A stretch of DNA of 64,000 bases from Siphonodentalium dalli (taxonomy: Eukaryota > Mollusca > Scaphopoda > Gadilida > Siphonodentaliidae): the NCBI GenBank assembly GCA_032622095.1, contig CP136069.1, positions 16,166,450-16,230,449 on the forward strand, given 5' to 3'. Below the pieces are notes generated by a model that saw only the letters and a list, made by a program, of their open reading frames with translations, had not been told where the DNA came from and did no database searches. The translations under genes were made by a program, and so were the position numbers. Positions 34,037 through 49,000 of the stretch are shown one piece after another. Position 1 is the first letter of the stretch. Every line of letters begins with the position of its first letter.

Positions 34037-37000
34037 GTATGTACAGTATCGCCTAATGTTATACTTATAGTCAGGTCAGGCACATCCTTAGATCATGCCA
34101 TGAATCTCTACTCTGGCTAACGCCCGTAGAGATCATATTCCAGTACAAAACTTTGGAACTTTTTGAAGTTTTGACAGGGAACCTTATAAATTCGAAAAAA
34201 TAACACAGGGAATATATCTCTTTGTCGTTATCTGTTTTTTAATAACGTACGTCACTGTTGGTGTAGGTCCCAACTGGAAATTTCACGATTTAAGTGACTT
34301 TGTGAGCGATTTTGCTTTGCGTTTCTTAAAATTACGGATTTTTTTCTGGGTAATTAATTGAATGATTATTCGATATCGGCTCTCAAAAGTCACAGAAAGG
34401 CATGCAATTTCGAGTTGGGACCTATAGTGAAATACACTATTATAAAGGAACAGATAATCATTAAGTAATATATTCCCCGTGTTATTTTTTCGACTTTATA
34501 AGGTTCCCTATCAAAACTTCAAAAAGTCCCCAGGTTTTGTACTGGTGGAATATGATCTCTACGGGTGTTAGACAGAGTAACGATTCGTGGCATGATCTAG
34601 CACATCCTGAATTTCACTATTATAGTGGTTATATGACCATTGCCGTTTTGTGAATTTGATAAAAGAGGGAAATCCAAAATCATATTTCACACAAATTATT
34701 CAAAATCAGTGTCGCACTAATTCTATATCATACGTATATTTTGTCCAGGAGAATGATTAATCATGACGGCACACGATAAGAAACTCAGTTAGCATTCAAT
34801 TAGTTTAAATGTTGTTATGAAGGAGCGACTGAGTCATCATGTTATTGTCATTTTTGAGGCATATATTAGCAATATTATTGAATAACAAAGCTGGCGCAAA
34901 AGATTGCACAACCATTCGCTGCGATATTGTTAAGAGTGAACTTTGGCTGTGCACTGGTACAATAATGCCCTAATTAATCGACTGCTTAAACACAGCAGAA
35001 TTATGGGTAACTTTTCAGGATTTAGTCGGAAATATGGCTTGTTGCCATTCATCGGAAAGCTCTCGTGGAGAGTTTTCCTATTAATGGCAACAAGCCATAT
35101 TTCCGACTAAATCCTGAAAAGTTACCCATAATTCTGCTGTGGTTAAGCAGTCGATTAATTAGGGCATTGCTGTATGCGCCGTCTTCTATTCCCGACGCAC
35201 ATAAAGGAAACATGAATAGAGTATGGCCATAATTATACCACTATAATAGTGGAATCCAGGATGTGGCTGACCTGATAGTGTTTAGGCTGTGTCCTATATC
35301 CGATCACTGTTAATTGACGCGAATTAGACATATAGATTACACGAACACTTTGTTTCGAATTTTCAGTCTCTGAACTCGGAGTTTATATTTTCAAGATTAT
35401 TGCCGGAAACCACATTTATATCTCATTAAAATATTTCAGAAGTCCGAGAAATTCCAAGTGTAACACCCCACACCCTCGCCCCTCGTTTTGGAGACCTCGT
35501 GAGCTTGTGGCGGCAGTGTTTGAGCTTGATTATATCCCTTATATACAGTAATGCCCTAAGTAATCGACTCTTTAACTACAGCAGAATTATGGGTAACTTT
35601 TCAGGATTTAGTCGGAAATATGGCTTGTTGCCATTCATCAGAAAGCTCTCGGGGACAACAAGCCATATTTCCGACTAAATCCTGAAAAGTTACCAATTAT
35701 TCTGCTTTAGTTAAAGAGTCGATTACTTAGGGCATTACTGTATTTGCAGCATGTTCTCTTGAAAATGCGTCCATATTGAACGTATTTCAAAAACCCAAAT
35801 ACGCCCATATCGGCATTATTCGAATCTGAGTTACGCTCAAAATGAACGTAAATGTGGCACGAAACCGGTCGTATATGAGCGTATTCATATTAATATACGT
35901 CGCATTGGGCGTATTTGATGCATCCCCTACCCCCATAGGAAACACGCCCATATTGGCATTATTTAAACGCCCACTTAATTTTCGAAACCCCAGATTACAT
36001 TATATAAAATATATGCCATATTATATACCATCGAACCCCCAGATTACATTATATAATTGCGAATGTCTGTCTGTCTGTGTTCTATAGAAATTCACAGGGG
36101 ACCACCTAGATGGCACAAAAGGGGTCTAATAGGGGTAACTTTTTACGAAAAAGATAATGGCGATGGTTAGAATTTTCTAAAGTGATGCCGTTGTTGTCAG
36201 GGGCAGTAAAGGGGGAGGGGCAGAAAAACAAAATTGTCGCCGATCGCCACCAAACTTATATATAATCATTCCCATAATATGAGGAATCTAATGGTGTGGT
36301 TTAAATATGTCAAAAGTCGCTCCGTTCGCGTCAGGGATACCCGGAAGGGGAGAGGGGCACCAAAATTGATCAAAAATAATTTTAGCGCCGAATTCCACCA
36401 AATTAATGCACATTCTTCTGAGATCTTCTCCATGATACAAGGAATCTTATTGTGTGATTTTAAAGACGCCAAATTGTTGTCGTTGGGATGAGAGATTTGG
36501 GGGGGCGGTGGGTTGGTACTAAATCTGATAAGAATTGGTTTAGTCGCCGATTGCCACGAAACTTATACAAATTCATCCCCATGGTATGAGGTGTCTAATG
36601 GCGTGGCTTAAAGCTGTCAAAAGTGGCGTCATTCGAGTCAGGGGTGCACTGAAAGGGAGAGGGGCACTAAAATTGATACACAATATTTTTAGCGCCAATT
36701 TCCCACCAAATTGATACACATTCTTATCCATGATATGAGGAATCTAATCGTGTGCTTTTAAAGACGTCATATTGGTACCGCTTTGGTGAGAGATGGGGGT
36801 GGGGTGGGCACTAAATTTGATAAAAAAAATTAGTCGCGGATTAGCACCAAACTTACAAATAATAATCTCCATGATATCAGGAGTCTAATTGTGTGGTTTA
36901 AAGATGTCAAAAGTGGGGCCATTCGAGTCAGGGTGCCTATAGGGTGAGAGGGACACAAACATTGATAAACAATATGTTTAGCGCCGATTTCCACCTGATT

Positions 37001-40000
37001 GATACATATTCTTCTCCGTGATACGAATAATCTAATCGTGTGGTTTAAATGTGACAAATTGGTGCCTTTTGGGTGAGAGAAATGCAATAGTGGCCCTAAA
37101 TTTGATACGAATTTGTATACTCGCCAATCTTCATAAATTTTATATATATTCATCTCTACAATCAGTCTAAGTGTGTGGTTTAATGATGTCAAAAGTGGCG
37201 CCGCTTGAATCCGAAATAGGGACGGGAGGGTCACCAAAAACTTATAAAAATATGTTTAGTGCCAATTACCATCACACTCATACACGTCCTTCTCAAATGA
37301 TACAATGAATCAATTATTTGCGAATATCTGTCTGTGTTCTATATATAACTTTAAGGGTACAATCGAAATGGCACCAAGGCGGTCTAACAGGGGTAACCTT
37401 TTACGAGTAAGATAATAGTGCGGGTTAAAATTGTCTAAATTGACGTTGTTTGTGTCAGGGGATGGGGCTATTTTAGCGCAGATTTCGACCAAATTGATAT
37501 ATTATTCTTCCCCGTGGTACGAGGAATATAAACGTGTGATTTAAAGACGCGAAATTGGTGCCGTTTGGGTGAGAGATGGGAGGGGGTAATATCTATGATA
37601 AGAATTTGTTTAGTTGCTAATTACCACCAAACTTATATATAATCATCTCCATTATATATAATGCATGCATGAGTCTAATAGACGTGGTTTAAATATTACA
37701 AAAGTGGCGCAGTTCAAGTCATGCATGAGGGGAGTTGCACCAAAGTTGATACAAATATATTTAGCACTGATTCCACCAAATTCATGCACGTTCTTCTTTA
37801 ATGATATGATGAATTAAATATCACATTTGGGGTCGTTTGTGTCATGGATGGCGAGATGAGATTAACTAGCATTTATAAGATTGTTCAATTCGCCGATATC
37901 CAACAAAGTTATATATAGTCATCTCCCAGGCCATCTCCATGTCGTTCTAAGGAGTTTTTGGCATTCCAATTTCACAATCTCGACAAATGGTGACCGAATT
38001 AAGTCACTTGAACAATTATATTTTCTCAACTGTCATATTTATATGGGGATGGAAATCAGGGCATTCCTATAGTGATCTAGCAACATAGATACATAGAAGA
38101 AAGCATTAAAAGTATATTTATATCAATCTATTTAAGAGATATATATATTCATTCAAACTGAGGGACCTTGAATCGTCAGAGGATTGCATATTAGAATGGC
38201 TCATGTATATATTATAACACGATTGAGTCTGTCCCATTCAATATAGTTTCCACACAAAAAAGTTACGATTGCCAAGAGATATGGAAATGTAAATCAGGCC
38301 TGTTCAAAAATAGTGGCCACAGTGTGCAGTCAAATATGGTTACTTCTGTGATAAAGGAACACACAGTCCGTAGCACATGACTTTTCAGGATCCTCCAATA
38401 GTGACATCTGACAAGGGTATATCTGCCCGGTACAGAGGATTTCTTTCATTTTTTTTTGAACAGACTCATCGCATAACATAAACAACTCAAAATTTCGCTG
38501 TGTCGGGCACATGTAGCTGCTATACTTGCATAACATCATTTCTTTTAAACTGATAATGATTAGCCAGTATATAGCACCAGAACAAAGGAGCACCTGGACA
38601 TATCTTTAAAACATCTGTATCTTCATGAAGATATGATAAACTAGATTGATTGATTGATTGATTGATTGATACATCTCTATGTAAAACACAATTGTCTTTT
38701 ATTTTTTCGAACTAATGTGTTTATGATGTTCATGTTTCATGCTATAACGTCTGAAGTGTACGCAGTTGTAAATAAATAAATACTTCTTTATTGGTGGGAC
38801 GGATTAAACGCGATAAACAAAATGGTTATCGCTCCGACCTGACAAGGTGAGCCACTACTTGTATTCCATGTGTAATAATCATGTTTTGTGATGCCATTTG
38901 GATATACAATTTATGAGAATACGTGTAACACTTTGAGAGCAAGAGTATTCTCTATTCCCACCAAATATCCACAGAGGGTTTCACATCACTTTAACCTGGG
39001 CAAAGCCGGGTAACCCTGCTCGTATAAAATATTTGCCATATTATATACCATCGAACCCCCAGATTACATTATATAAAATATATGCCATATTATATACCAT
39101 CGAACCCCCAGATTACATTATATAAAATATATGCCATATTATATACCATCGAACCCCCAGATTACATTATATAAAATATATGCCATATTATATACCATCG
39201 AACCCCCAGATTACATTATATAAAATATATGCCATATTATATACCATCGAACCCCCAGATTACATTATATAAAATATATGCCATATTATATACCATTTGA
39301 AAGAGGAAGCTCCAAAACACTTATGCGGTGTAATAAACTGAGGACATGTTGTTTTTGTTGAGTTGCCAAAGTTTGAATTATGTTGCATTCTGGGATCCAA
39401 AGGGGGGTAGTCATTCTATGATTCAGGCAGTTTTCTATTTCTCTGTGGGCATCTTCTGAGACAAAGATGTTTCATATAGTGATGAATTATAGTATTTTAA
39501 TCATATTTTATGGCATATTTTGTTATCAAAACCGTATATCAAGTCACTATAAAAAATAATCGGCGACTCGAAAATTAAGTGGGTCTTTAATCTAACTTTT
39601 TTCATCGACACGACTTACCAGATTAACCCTTTCAGTGCCAGGCGCCGATCTCATCGGCCCTAATTTACGGTCTGTAAAATCGGCCCTAAAAAAAATTAAA
39701 ATTAACAAAAAATATGCTATAGCGAATTTAAAAACAAACTGGATAAAACCTTAGGGGCATGTTATAACTCAAAACTATCACCAAGTATTCATAGTAATAA
39801 TTTTGATGCCCATGCAAAAACGTAAGATTCCCTTGCACTAAACCTACAAAATAAGTCTGTTAAAGAATATAAGAAAAAATTATTAAAATTGTAAAAAATT
39901 GTAAAAAATAATAACAAATGATGAAAAATTGTTAGGCCAATGCATTCTCTTATATATGCGAGGCGACCTATGGTCGACTCGCATATATAAGAGAATGCAT

Positions 40001-43000
40001 TGGCACAGGGTATATGGGTTGATACAAAAATCGGACTTGGCACTGAAAGGATTAATGCTCTTTATAATGTGGTTTCACTGTGGCCCGCGCAATTCAACTG
40101 TTTTCGTGCCCCATTTACGTTCATATAGAGCGTAATTCAGATTCAAATAACGCCAAAATCGCCGTATTTTGGGTTTTTGAAATACGTTCAATATGAACCT
40201 ACTTGTATGAGGATAGATAGATTTATTAGCATAAAGACGCTCGTGGGAGCCGTATGCATGTATATATAATGGTGACACAATATAATGTAAAACACATTTT
40301 TACACAATACATATATATATATATATACAATAAATATTTGAACGGTATTAAGTCAGTAGTGCCAGTTGGTGTTCGAAAGATTGAGTATTATCTAACTACA
40401 CTTTTAGTAGTCTCGCGAGCTATGAAAAAGTTGCTCATAGCTTTGCTGATCACATCACTTGATTGTTCCTTATCGTTTCGCATGATATATATAAATTTCT
40501 CAAAATCACTGGCTTCTGTGAACATAATGTTTTTCGCTGCCTGTTTCTCGAAAAAATCTTTTCTCAATTCGATATATTTTTGACAATAAAGAAAGACAGT
40601 CCCCCCGCAAATCTCTGTTTTAGTGTCAAAAAGGGGGTGGGTGTCCAAAAATGGTCGGAAAAAAACTGCCGAAAACGGAACAAAATTTGGACGCGTGGTG
40701 GGTGGGTCACAATAAGGGTCGAAAGGTAAAAATCAGCATATGAGGATATATGGCTATGGCTGCACAAACGATTGTATTCCTTCTTACTCGACAGGAATAC
40801 ATTGGTTCTATTTTTTTCAACAGCGACCACAAATGGCATACCAGTGGCTAGTAACGTGTCGTGTTGGACATGTATAAATGCAATGCAAGAAAGCGAATGC
40901 TATGGTCCAAACAACCTGGTGCCATGTGATTCCGGCTGGGTAAGTTTCACTGTGTAGATATTACCAATATTTGTATTTGAATGGCCAATAGAGGAAAAAA
41001 GCCACATATAAGAGGTTTAATGCGCAATGACTTTGGCTTAAAACACCTTAGAATAAGAGAAATAATGTAATTATAACTGCTAAACTGACTGACTGACTGA
41101 CATGTTTTTTTGGCCGAATGACCCCAAAATGACTCGTTCCTATTTACATGTCAATGTTAACATCCATGACAAATAGTATGCACAGACTTTCATATACAGC
41201 TGTTTACGGTGATTTCCCCCCGCAAATCTCTGTTTTAGTGTAAAAAGGGGGGTGGGTGTCCAAAAATGGTCGGAAAAAACTGCCGAAACGGAACAAAATT
41301 TGGACGCGGGGGTGGGTGGGTCCCAACAAGGGTCGAAAGTTATAAATCAGCATACGTGCCTCAAAACATTTTCCGCCCCCCCCCCCACCCCTGCAAAATG
41401 CCGCTATTATTGCCGATGTTGTAGTGTGCCCTTGATATTTCACAAACAGACGAAAGTTCGCAGAAATTCGCTTTAAAGGCCTACTTAATTTTCGAACCCC
41501 CAGATTACATTATATAAAATGTATGCCATGTTATATACCATGAACCCCCAGATCACATTATATAAAATGTATGCCATGTTATATACCATCAAACCCCCAG
41601 ATCACATTATATAAAATGTATGCCATGTTATATACCATCAAACCCCCAGATCACATTATATAAAATGTATGCCATGTTATATACCATGAACCCCCAGATT
41701 ACATTATATAAAATGTATGCCATGTTATATACCATGAACCCCCAGATCACATTATATAAAATGTATGCCATGTTATATACCATCAAACCCCCAGATCACA
41801 TTATATAAAATGTATGCCATGTTATATACCATGAACCCCCAGATTACATTATATAAAATGTATGCCATGTTATATACCATCAAACCCCCAGATTACATTA
41901 TATAAAATGTATGCCATGTTATATACCATGAACCCCCAGATCACATTATATAAAATGTATGCCATATTATATACCATCAAACCCCCCAGATCACATTATA
42001 TAAAATGTATGCCATGTTATATACCATCAAACCCCCATATCACATTATATAAAATGTATGCCATGTTATATACCATCAAACCCCCAGATCACATTATATA
42101 AAATGTATGCCATGTTATATACCATCAAACCCCCAGATCACATTATATAAAATGTATGCCATGTTATATACCATCAAACCCCCAGATCACATTATATAAA
42201 ATGTATGCCATATTATATACCATCAAACCCCCCAGATCACATTATATAAAATGTATGCCATGTTATATACCATCAAACCCCCAGATCACATTATATAAAA
42301 TGTATGCCATGTTATATACCATCAAACCCCCAGATCACATTATATAAAATGTATGCCATGTTATATACCATCAAACCCCCAGATCACATTATATAAAATG
42401 TATGCCATGTTATATACCATCAAACCCCCAGATCACATTATATAAAATGTATGCCATGTTATATACCATCAAACCCCCAGATCACATTATATAAAATGTA
42501 TGCCATGTTATATACCATCAAACCCCCAGATCACATTATATAAAATGTATGCCATGTTATATACCATCAAACCCCCAGATCACATTATATAAAATGTATG
42601 CCATGTTATATACCATCAAACCCCCAGATCACATTATATACCATTTGAAAGAGGAAGCTCCAAAACATAATTGTATTATCAACTTATCCGGTGTAATGAA
42701 CTGTGAACATGTTGTTTTTGTTGAAGTACCGANNNNNNNNNNNNNNNNNNNNNNNNNNNNNNNNNNNNNNNNNNNNNNNNNNNNNNNNNNNNNNNNNNNN
42801 NNNNNNNNNNNNNNNNNNNNNNNNNNNNNNNNTCACTAATGTTCGGACACCGACGATCAATTTACGTCAGTTGTCAGTGTTCTATCGCGGAAAAAAATGC
42901 CATTTAATCATCGCCGCGAGATGATTTCTTCCCCAAAATATCCCAGAAAATCATACTTATCACATTCATCGCAGACAGCTGTCGCAACAACCTATATACC

Positions 43001-46000
43001 AATCGAAAGGCCTGTTTTCCCCCCACAAATGCATATTTTGAGTATTTTCACGGACTGTCTCAAAATTCCAAATTTCATCTTTTGATGCGGGTACCCGCCT
43101 CGAAAATACTGTCCGGTTAGTCCTGTACACCCCGGAAATTAGTCGCAATCCACCAGACCGGGCGGACAGTTATTGTAGTTCAATCAAGAGTCGAAATGGA
43201 TTAGTTGGTTGGCTGCCTTTCGTTAACAGTGGCACGTTTTTGGCCAACTGCTTTTCTCTTGCAACTATGGTATACTGATCAAGTTTAGCTACCGAGTACA
43301 GTTTGCAATTTGTTCTCATAACATTCGTTTAGATCTTGTAATGTCATTAATCAAAGAATTATTTATGGAAATATTTTTAGAACAATAATATTACAATGCG
43401 ATGCCCTCCATTACCAAGGCAGTAGAAACAGATTGTTATTATGGTGGGAGGTGCAGATGTATTTTCCAAGTGTGATATTTCAGCCAGTATTTAGTGTGAA
43501 GTTTGATACTTGAACAAAAAAAGTAAAATTAGATAAATTTCAGAAAAACAAATTAAGACCCATGGCTGTTTTTTTTTCTTTCATTATGGCCACTTTCCCA
43601 CCACCCCAGTTTTGATTACGATTGTATAATGTTTTCACTATATTTTCGGGTACACACCCCTTTATTTTTATGTTTTAAACTACTGGCACCAACCATATTT
43701 CGGAGAATTTTCGCTAATATTACATATTATAGCATAGCCATCAAATATGCAAATGTTTATTTCCATTTCTATGGGTGGCCAAATTCACATTTCATAATTA
43801 ATTGCAGTTAAGCAATAGCACTTTTAAAAGAATAATTATTTGCGATTAAGCGCAATTCATGGTTATATGTAACTATGTACCCCTGGTGAATAAATAGGTG
43901 TATCTATAACTAAACCTGAACTCATATTGACATATCACCTCCTTGTTTTCATTGCTTTGGATGGTTGAGATTGGGAACTAGCCTAACTTCTTTATCAAAA
44001 TGGATGACTCGCGACAGTATTACTAGTACCATCTGTTTTAGTCGAGTCGAGAAACCAACCCATCAAAGCTCAAGTGTGATCAGATATCGATTATTGAAGT
44101 TTGTTATTTCAATTGATTGCTGCCCAGAAACAAGCCGTAAAAACGGTGGTTTCGGTCAAAATTGCGGATGAAGATGGATAACTCTAAATCAAGTGGTAAT
44201 ACGGCCATATTTTATTTTCAAGCGTTCATTCGGGTGTTGTACAATCACATGGTCGATTGCCTCAGCGAAGCCGCCAGCCTTTGCCTCACAGTGGTCACAT
44301 ATGAAGACAGGCATGCTATCCTCTCGTCAGTAGCACCTGGAATTATATAATATCGCTTAGTTGACTTGAACTTAAGCTAATATTAGTAACAGATATAGCT
44401 GTACACCCCTCCGACAGTATGTTTTAGTCCCCTCCTGATTATTGTTTTATACCCATTGCTGAATATTGAAAACAATAATTTTCTAAGTCGAAAAATGTCA
44501 TATAACTCCACAAAAAAGTCTGACATAATTCATAATCATAGGTTCACATGTTCCCATGGTACTAAATATATATGCGAAGCAAAAAACAAATGACCGCAAA
44601 ATATAGGAAAAAATCTCCGAAAATTGCATCCACAAAAGGACGAACAAGCTGCGAGTTGCGAGTGTGTGATCAGTTAAAAATCGGCACAACGCTGAATTTT
44701 TCTGAAAAACAAATTGGATGTAAATCTAACATTTTTTGTATGTCGGCCTTCCGAGAGTGATGACAAGTCAGAGTTAACAATGTGACATACATCAAAAGTT
44801 ATATGTTTACCAAACATGTACTTCGTGGTTGGATTTCAGTTACAGGTTACAGTTCAGTTAAATATATATAAGACACCGCCTGGATGTTATGTTGTCCCAT
44901 GAGACATATACAACATTATGAACACCCAGAGCATTGTGGCCACGCAAAAGTCAAATGAAACGGCCATCATCTGCGGCAAAGTTGCTTTTTCGACCAGAAA
45001 TTGAAGATGGCAGACTTCAGCAAAAGCACGACTAAGCGGACAGATATTTTACAACTAATGATTACATTTTTCGGGACTAACCGGACAGTATTTTCGAGGT
45101 GGGTACCCGCATCAAAAGATGAAATTTGGAATTTTGAAACAGTCCGTGAAAATACTCAAAATATGCATTTGTGGGGGGAAAACAGGCCTTTCGATTGGTA
45201 TATAGGTTATTGCGACAGCTGTCTGCGATGAATGTGATAAGTATGATTTTCTGGGATATTTTGGGGAAGAAATCGTCTCGCGGCGATGATTAAATGGCAT
45301 TTTTTTCCGCGATAGAACACTGACAACTGACTTAAATTGATCGTCGGTGTCCGAACATTAGTGAAGAACTATTCACTCACCTTCAGTTGGTCAGAAATGA
45401 TATCCAACAGTTTATATTCCAAAAAACACGTCGAAAAATGTCAACAAATATTTGTGGACTTTTTTTTCTCCACCTCGAAATCTACGACTTCCGGTTTTGG
45501 TCCGTGTCCGTTGATCCACTGTGAGGTTAGGGGCATGTTATAACTCAAACTATCACCAAGTATTCATAGTAATAATTTTGATGCCCATGAAAAACGTGAG
45601 ATTCCCTGGCACTAAACCTGCAAAATAAGACTGTTAAAGAATATAAGAAAACATTATTATAATTGTAAAAAATTGTAAAAAAATAATAACAAATGATGAA
45701 AAATTGTTAGGCCAATGCATTCTCTTATATATGCGAGGCTACCTATGGTCGACTCGCATATATAAGAGAATGCATTGGCACAGGGTATATGGGTTGATAC
45801 AAAAATCGGACCTGGCACTGAAAGGGTTAAAGATGCATAATCCAAATGAACGTCCAGAAATTACCATTTCTTTGGCTTCGAGTGAAAAAATATTTGATTC
45901 GAGTCGATGAACCAACCAATCAAAGCTCAAAGTTATCAGATATCGATTTTTGAAATCTGTTATTTTTTACCACCTGGAAAAATTTGGCGGCCTAGCAGAT

Positions 46001-49000
46001 ATTTAACGAGCCAAAGTTGCGTTGAACACAATGTTTGATATATAACACGTTTTGGAAAATTCTATACTAGAATTGACACCGGTAAGCATTATTTTTTGGT
46101 AATTAATCGATTCTGATAACAAAAGCGTCTTTTTAGAAAATGTTGTTGTTGGAATCTGATATATCGAATCGGGTTGTGCATCTTTAATAGAAACACGCAC
46201 AAATTGTAGTTTCATGACATTGAGCATGACCTTGAGAGTGGTACAGATGTACCAATATTGTTTTTGCGGGACGAATTTGCAATTAATATGTTTGTTGTAT
46301 TTGTTTACAACAAATTATACGAAATCTTCCCATTATAAGGACAGTTTTACACGCGTAACAGACTAATGTTTATATTCCATCGCCCATTCAGCTACGTAAT
46401 ATTGTCGTATCAAGGACAGAGCTTGTGTGATCTGTCATAATTACAGGTATGACGTAGCTACTCCGATCGTAATATTACCATAATGTAACCTACGAACCTA
46501 TATGATATTTAAAGATGAATACACAATTGAGCCATATGTCAGTCACACACGATCACGAATTGCTCGCGAAATGTTTTCTAGATTGCGCGTGAGCAACCAC
46601 ACATTGGCAATAGAAAAAGGGGGGCACAGACAAGCAGTAATACCATTAGAAAGTCGGCTGTATTCCATGTATGACAAACAATGTATCGAATCTGAAATGT
46701 ATTTTATCATTCAATGTATAAGTGAATTCAATAATTTGCACTGAAAATCTGAAATAATAATATTAAATTAATTAACAAGAGTTGCAACATAGGCTGCGGA
46801 CACATGCACCACAGTAGCAATGGCATAGTATATATTAAAATAAACTAGTATTCATTAAAATAAACTAGTATTCATTAAAATAAACTAACACTCGTTAAAA
46901 TAAACTAACACTCGTTAAAATAAACTAATATTCATTAAAATAAACTAACATTCGTTAAAATCATGGCTGCGAGGTGCCCATTGAGGTGTTTTGATATAAA
47001 TTCTTGTATCTTGTATAACAATTCCAAACGTGTTATTACAATGCTACCAGGGACATGACTAGAGGGATGCCACCAGGGGCGTATCTAGAGGGTCTTCTCA
47101 TTGATGAGGGTATTAACATTGGAATTTCCAACTGCACCCGGGCCCCCGCCCCTTGAAGCAGGCTCCCTTGTATGCGTAATACCAATTGCACCCCACCCTC
47201 ATCTTGGCTTGAAATTTACGAACTGGCATCTCGCAGCCATGATTTTAATGAATATTAGTTTATTTTAATGAATATTAGTTTATTTTAATGAATATTAGTT
47301 TATTTTAATCATTATTAGTTTATTTTAATGAATATTAGTCTATTTTAATGAATATTAGTCTATTTTAATGAATATTAGTTTATTTTAATATATTTTTCCA
47401 TTGTGGCCGAGCGGTCCTGGTCCATCATTGGTGGCCAGTTAAAACTGCTAATCAATTAAAAAATCGAGGACTGAATTTTCCTGCATTGAGATAGACTTCT
47501 AGATGCAAAGATTTTTAAATTTTCAGATTTAGATTTCAAATCCCCCATCTCTGGTAGTCAGTCAAAGACTAATATTCATTAACATAAACAAATATTCATT
47601 AAAATAAACAAATATATTCCCCGTGTTATTGTTTCGATTTTATAAGATTCCCTGTCGAAACTTCAAAAGAGTTCCAAGGTTTTGTACTGGTGGAATATGA
47701 TCTCTACGGACGTTAGCCAGAGAAGAGGTTCATGGCATGGTCTAACCCCCGTGCGAAAAAAAATACCAGATATACCATTATATACTATATACCATTGACA
47801 AGGTTCACAAGTCCGATTTTTAGGAAAAACACACCATCTATCATACATATATTCTCAAATTCGTTCAACTCAGTCACAATATATTTCAATGTGTCTTATT
47901 GGCTGCGGACACACATATCACAATAGCGATGGCATAGTAGGTGTGACAATTTATTATGGTGGAGTTTAGTGACAATTGGTTGTCATAATTAATATGCTAT
48001 ATGTAGCAATGTCGCCCGCTGCATATTCGCATAATGAGTCCTCCAAAGTTCGTTATAATCAGTCTTTTTCTTGTTTTTGGTCCTTGTATAGTTCGCTTTG
48101 TTTATTCCAGATACATTCTCGCAGCTGCATTTCCTCCAACAGTTCCGACACAGCTTCATTGGCCCACGTGATAATGTTAGCGGAATTATGCGGAAAACTA
48201 AACGTCGCAAAATAAAAAAAAACGCAATTGGGGAACCGTCTTAATACGCATGAAATTAATATAAGTGGATAAACATGAATTGAGATCATACCAACAAATC
48301 GTACTACATGCATGATATGTGAGTGAATGGGGGATTGCGACGGTCAAACACAATTCTGGACGATCGATCGTGCAATTATATATATCGTACGTGAATACAA
48401 TCTAACAAAACGTAATGAGTAGAGATCAGCCTTGGTGAAATGCCATGGGTTAATTGGCCGAGTCGACTCATTGTGCGGAAACTCAGCGGGCGACATGGCT
48501 AGCTATGGCACAGAAATATGACGACCAATTGTCACCAAATTGCAACATAATAAATTGTCACACTTACTATGCCATCGCAACTGTGGTACGTGTGTCCGCA
48601 GCCATTGGCCGTGTAATTTCCTTTCTTTTGATGTATAATATAACTCGATATTAACAAACGAAAGTCTCACACACCCCCCAACTTTGGTCACAATGTTCAA
48701 CAGTTCATACCTGACACAACAGTAGTTGGATAAATTAACACCAACAGTAGGTTGAATGTGTGCAATGTGATTTTCCCACGAAATATTAGTGGGGAATTTG
48801 TTTGTTTTTTTATACAAACAGTAATATAAATTAATAACTTCGGCTTTTGGTCAAAATTTTTGATTGATATGGCCATCAGTTGGAAAATTTTCTAGCCTTA
48901 GTGGGTGTCAGGTCGGAAATTTCCAACACTTCAGAGCTTGGTGCCAGTTTAGACGCTATGATTTTGCAGTTTTCAGGTTAAGATTTCAAACTGTTCTCCC

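Larger units (their letters stand above)
34066..35282. mobile_element. Composite inverted-repeat element ending CAGGTCAG(G/C)CACATCCT
   Basis: The left end (about 34066-34088, continuing at 34600-34640) and right end (about 35225-35282) are inverted, sharing CCACTATTATAGTGG and (A/T)GGTCAG(C/G)CACATCCTG. Two other elements are nested in it (34089-34599 and 34958-35174). A partial reverse copy of its left part lies at about 60830-60985. Confidence 0.75.

Noticed and set aside
41497-42642. Regular 49-bp repeats resembling a CRISPR array
   Set aside because: There are no unique spacers: the full unit repeats head to tail, and the context is an animal intron.
47399-47470. TGGCCGAGCGGTCC looks like a tRNA A box
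   Set aside because: No B box at a suitable distance and no cloverleaf can be drawn. At most it is a relic of a tRNA-derived SINE; the same block repeats at 49258.
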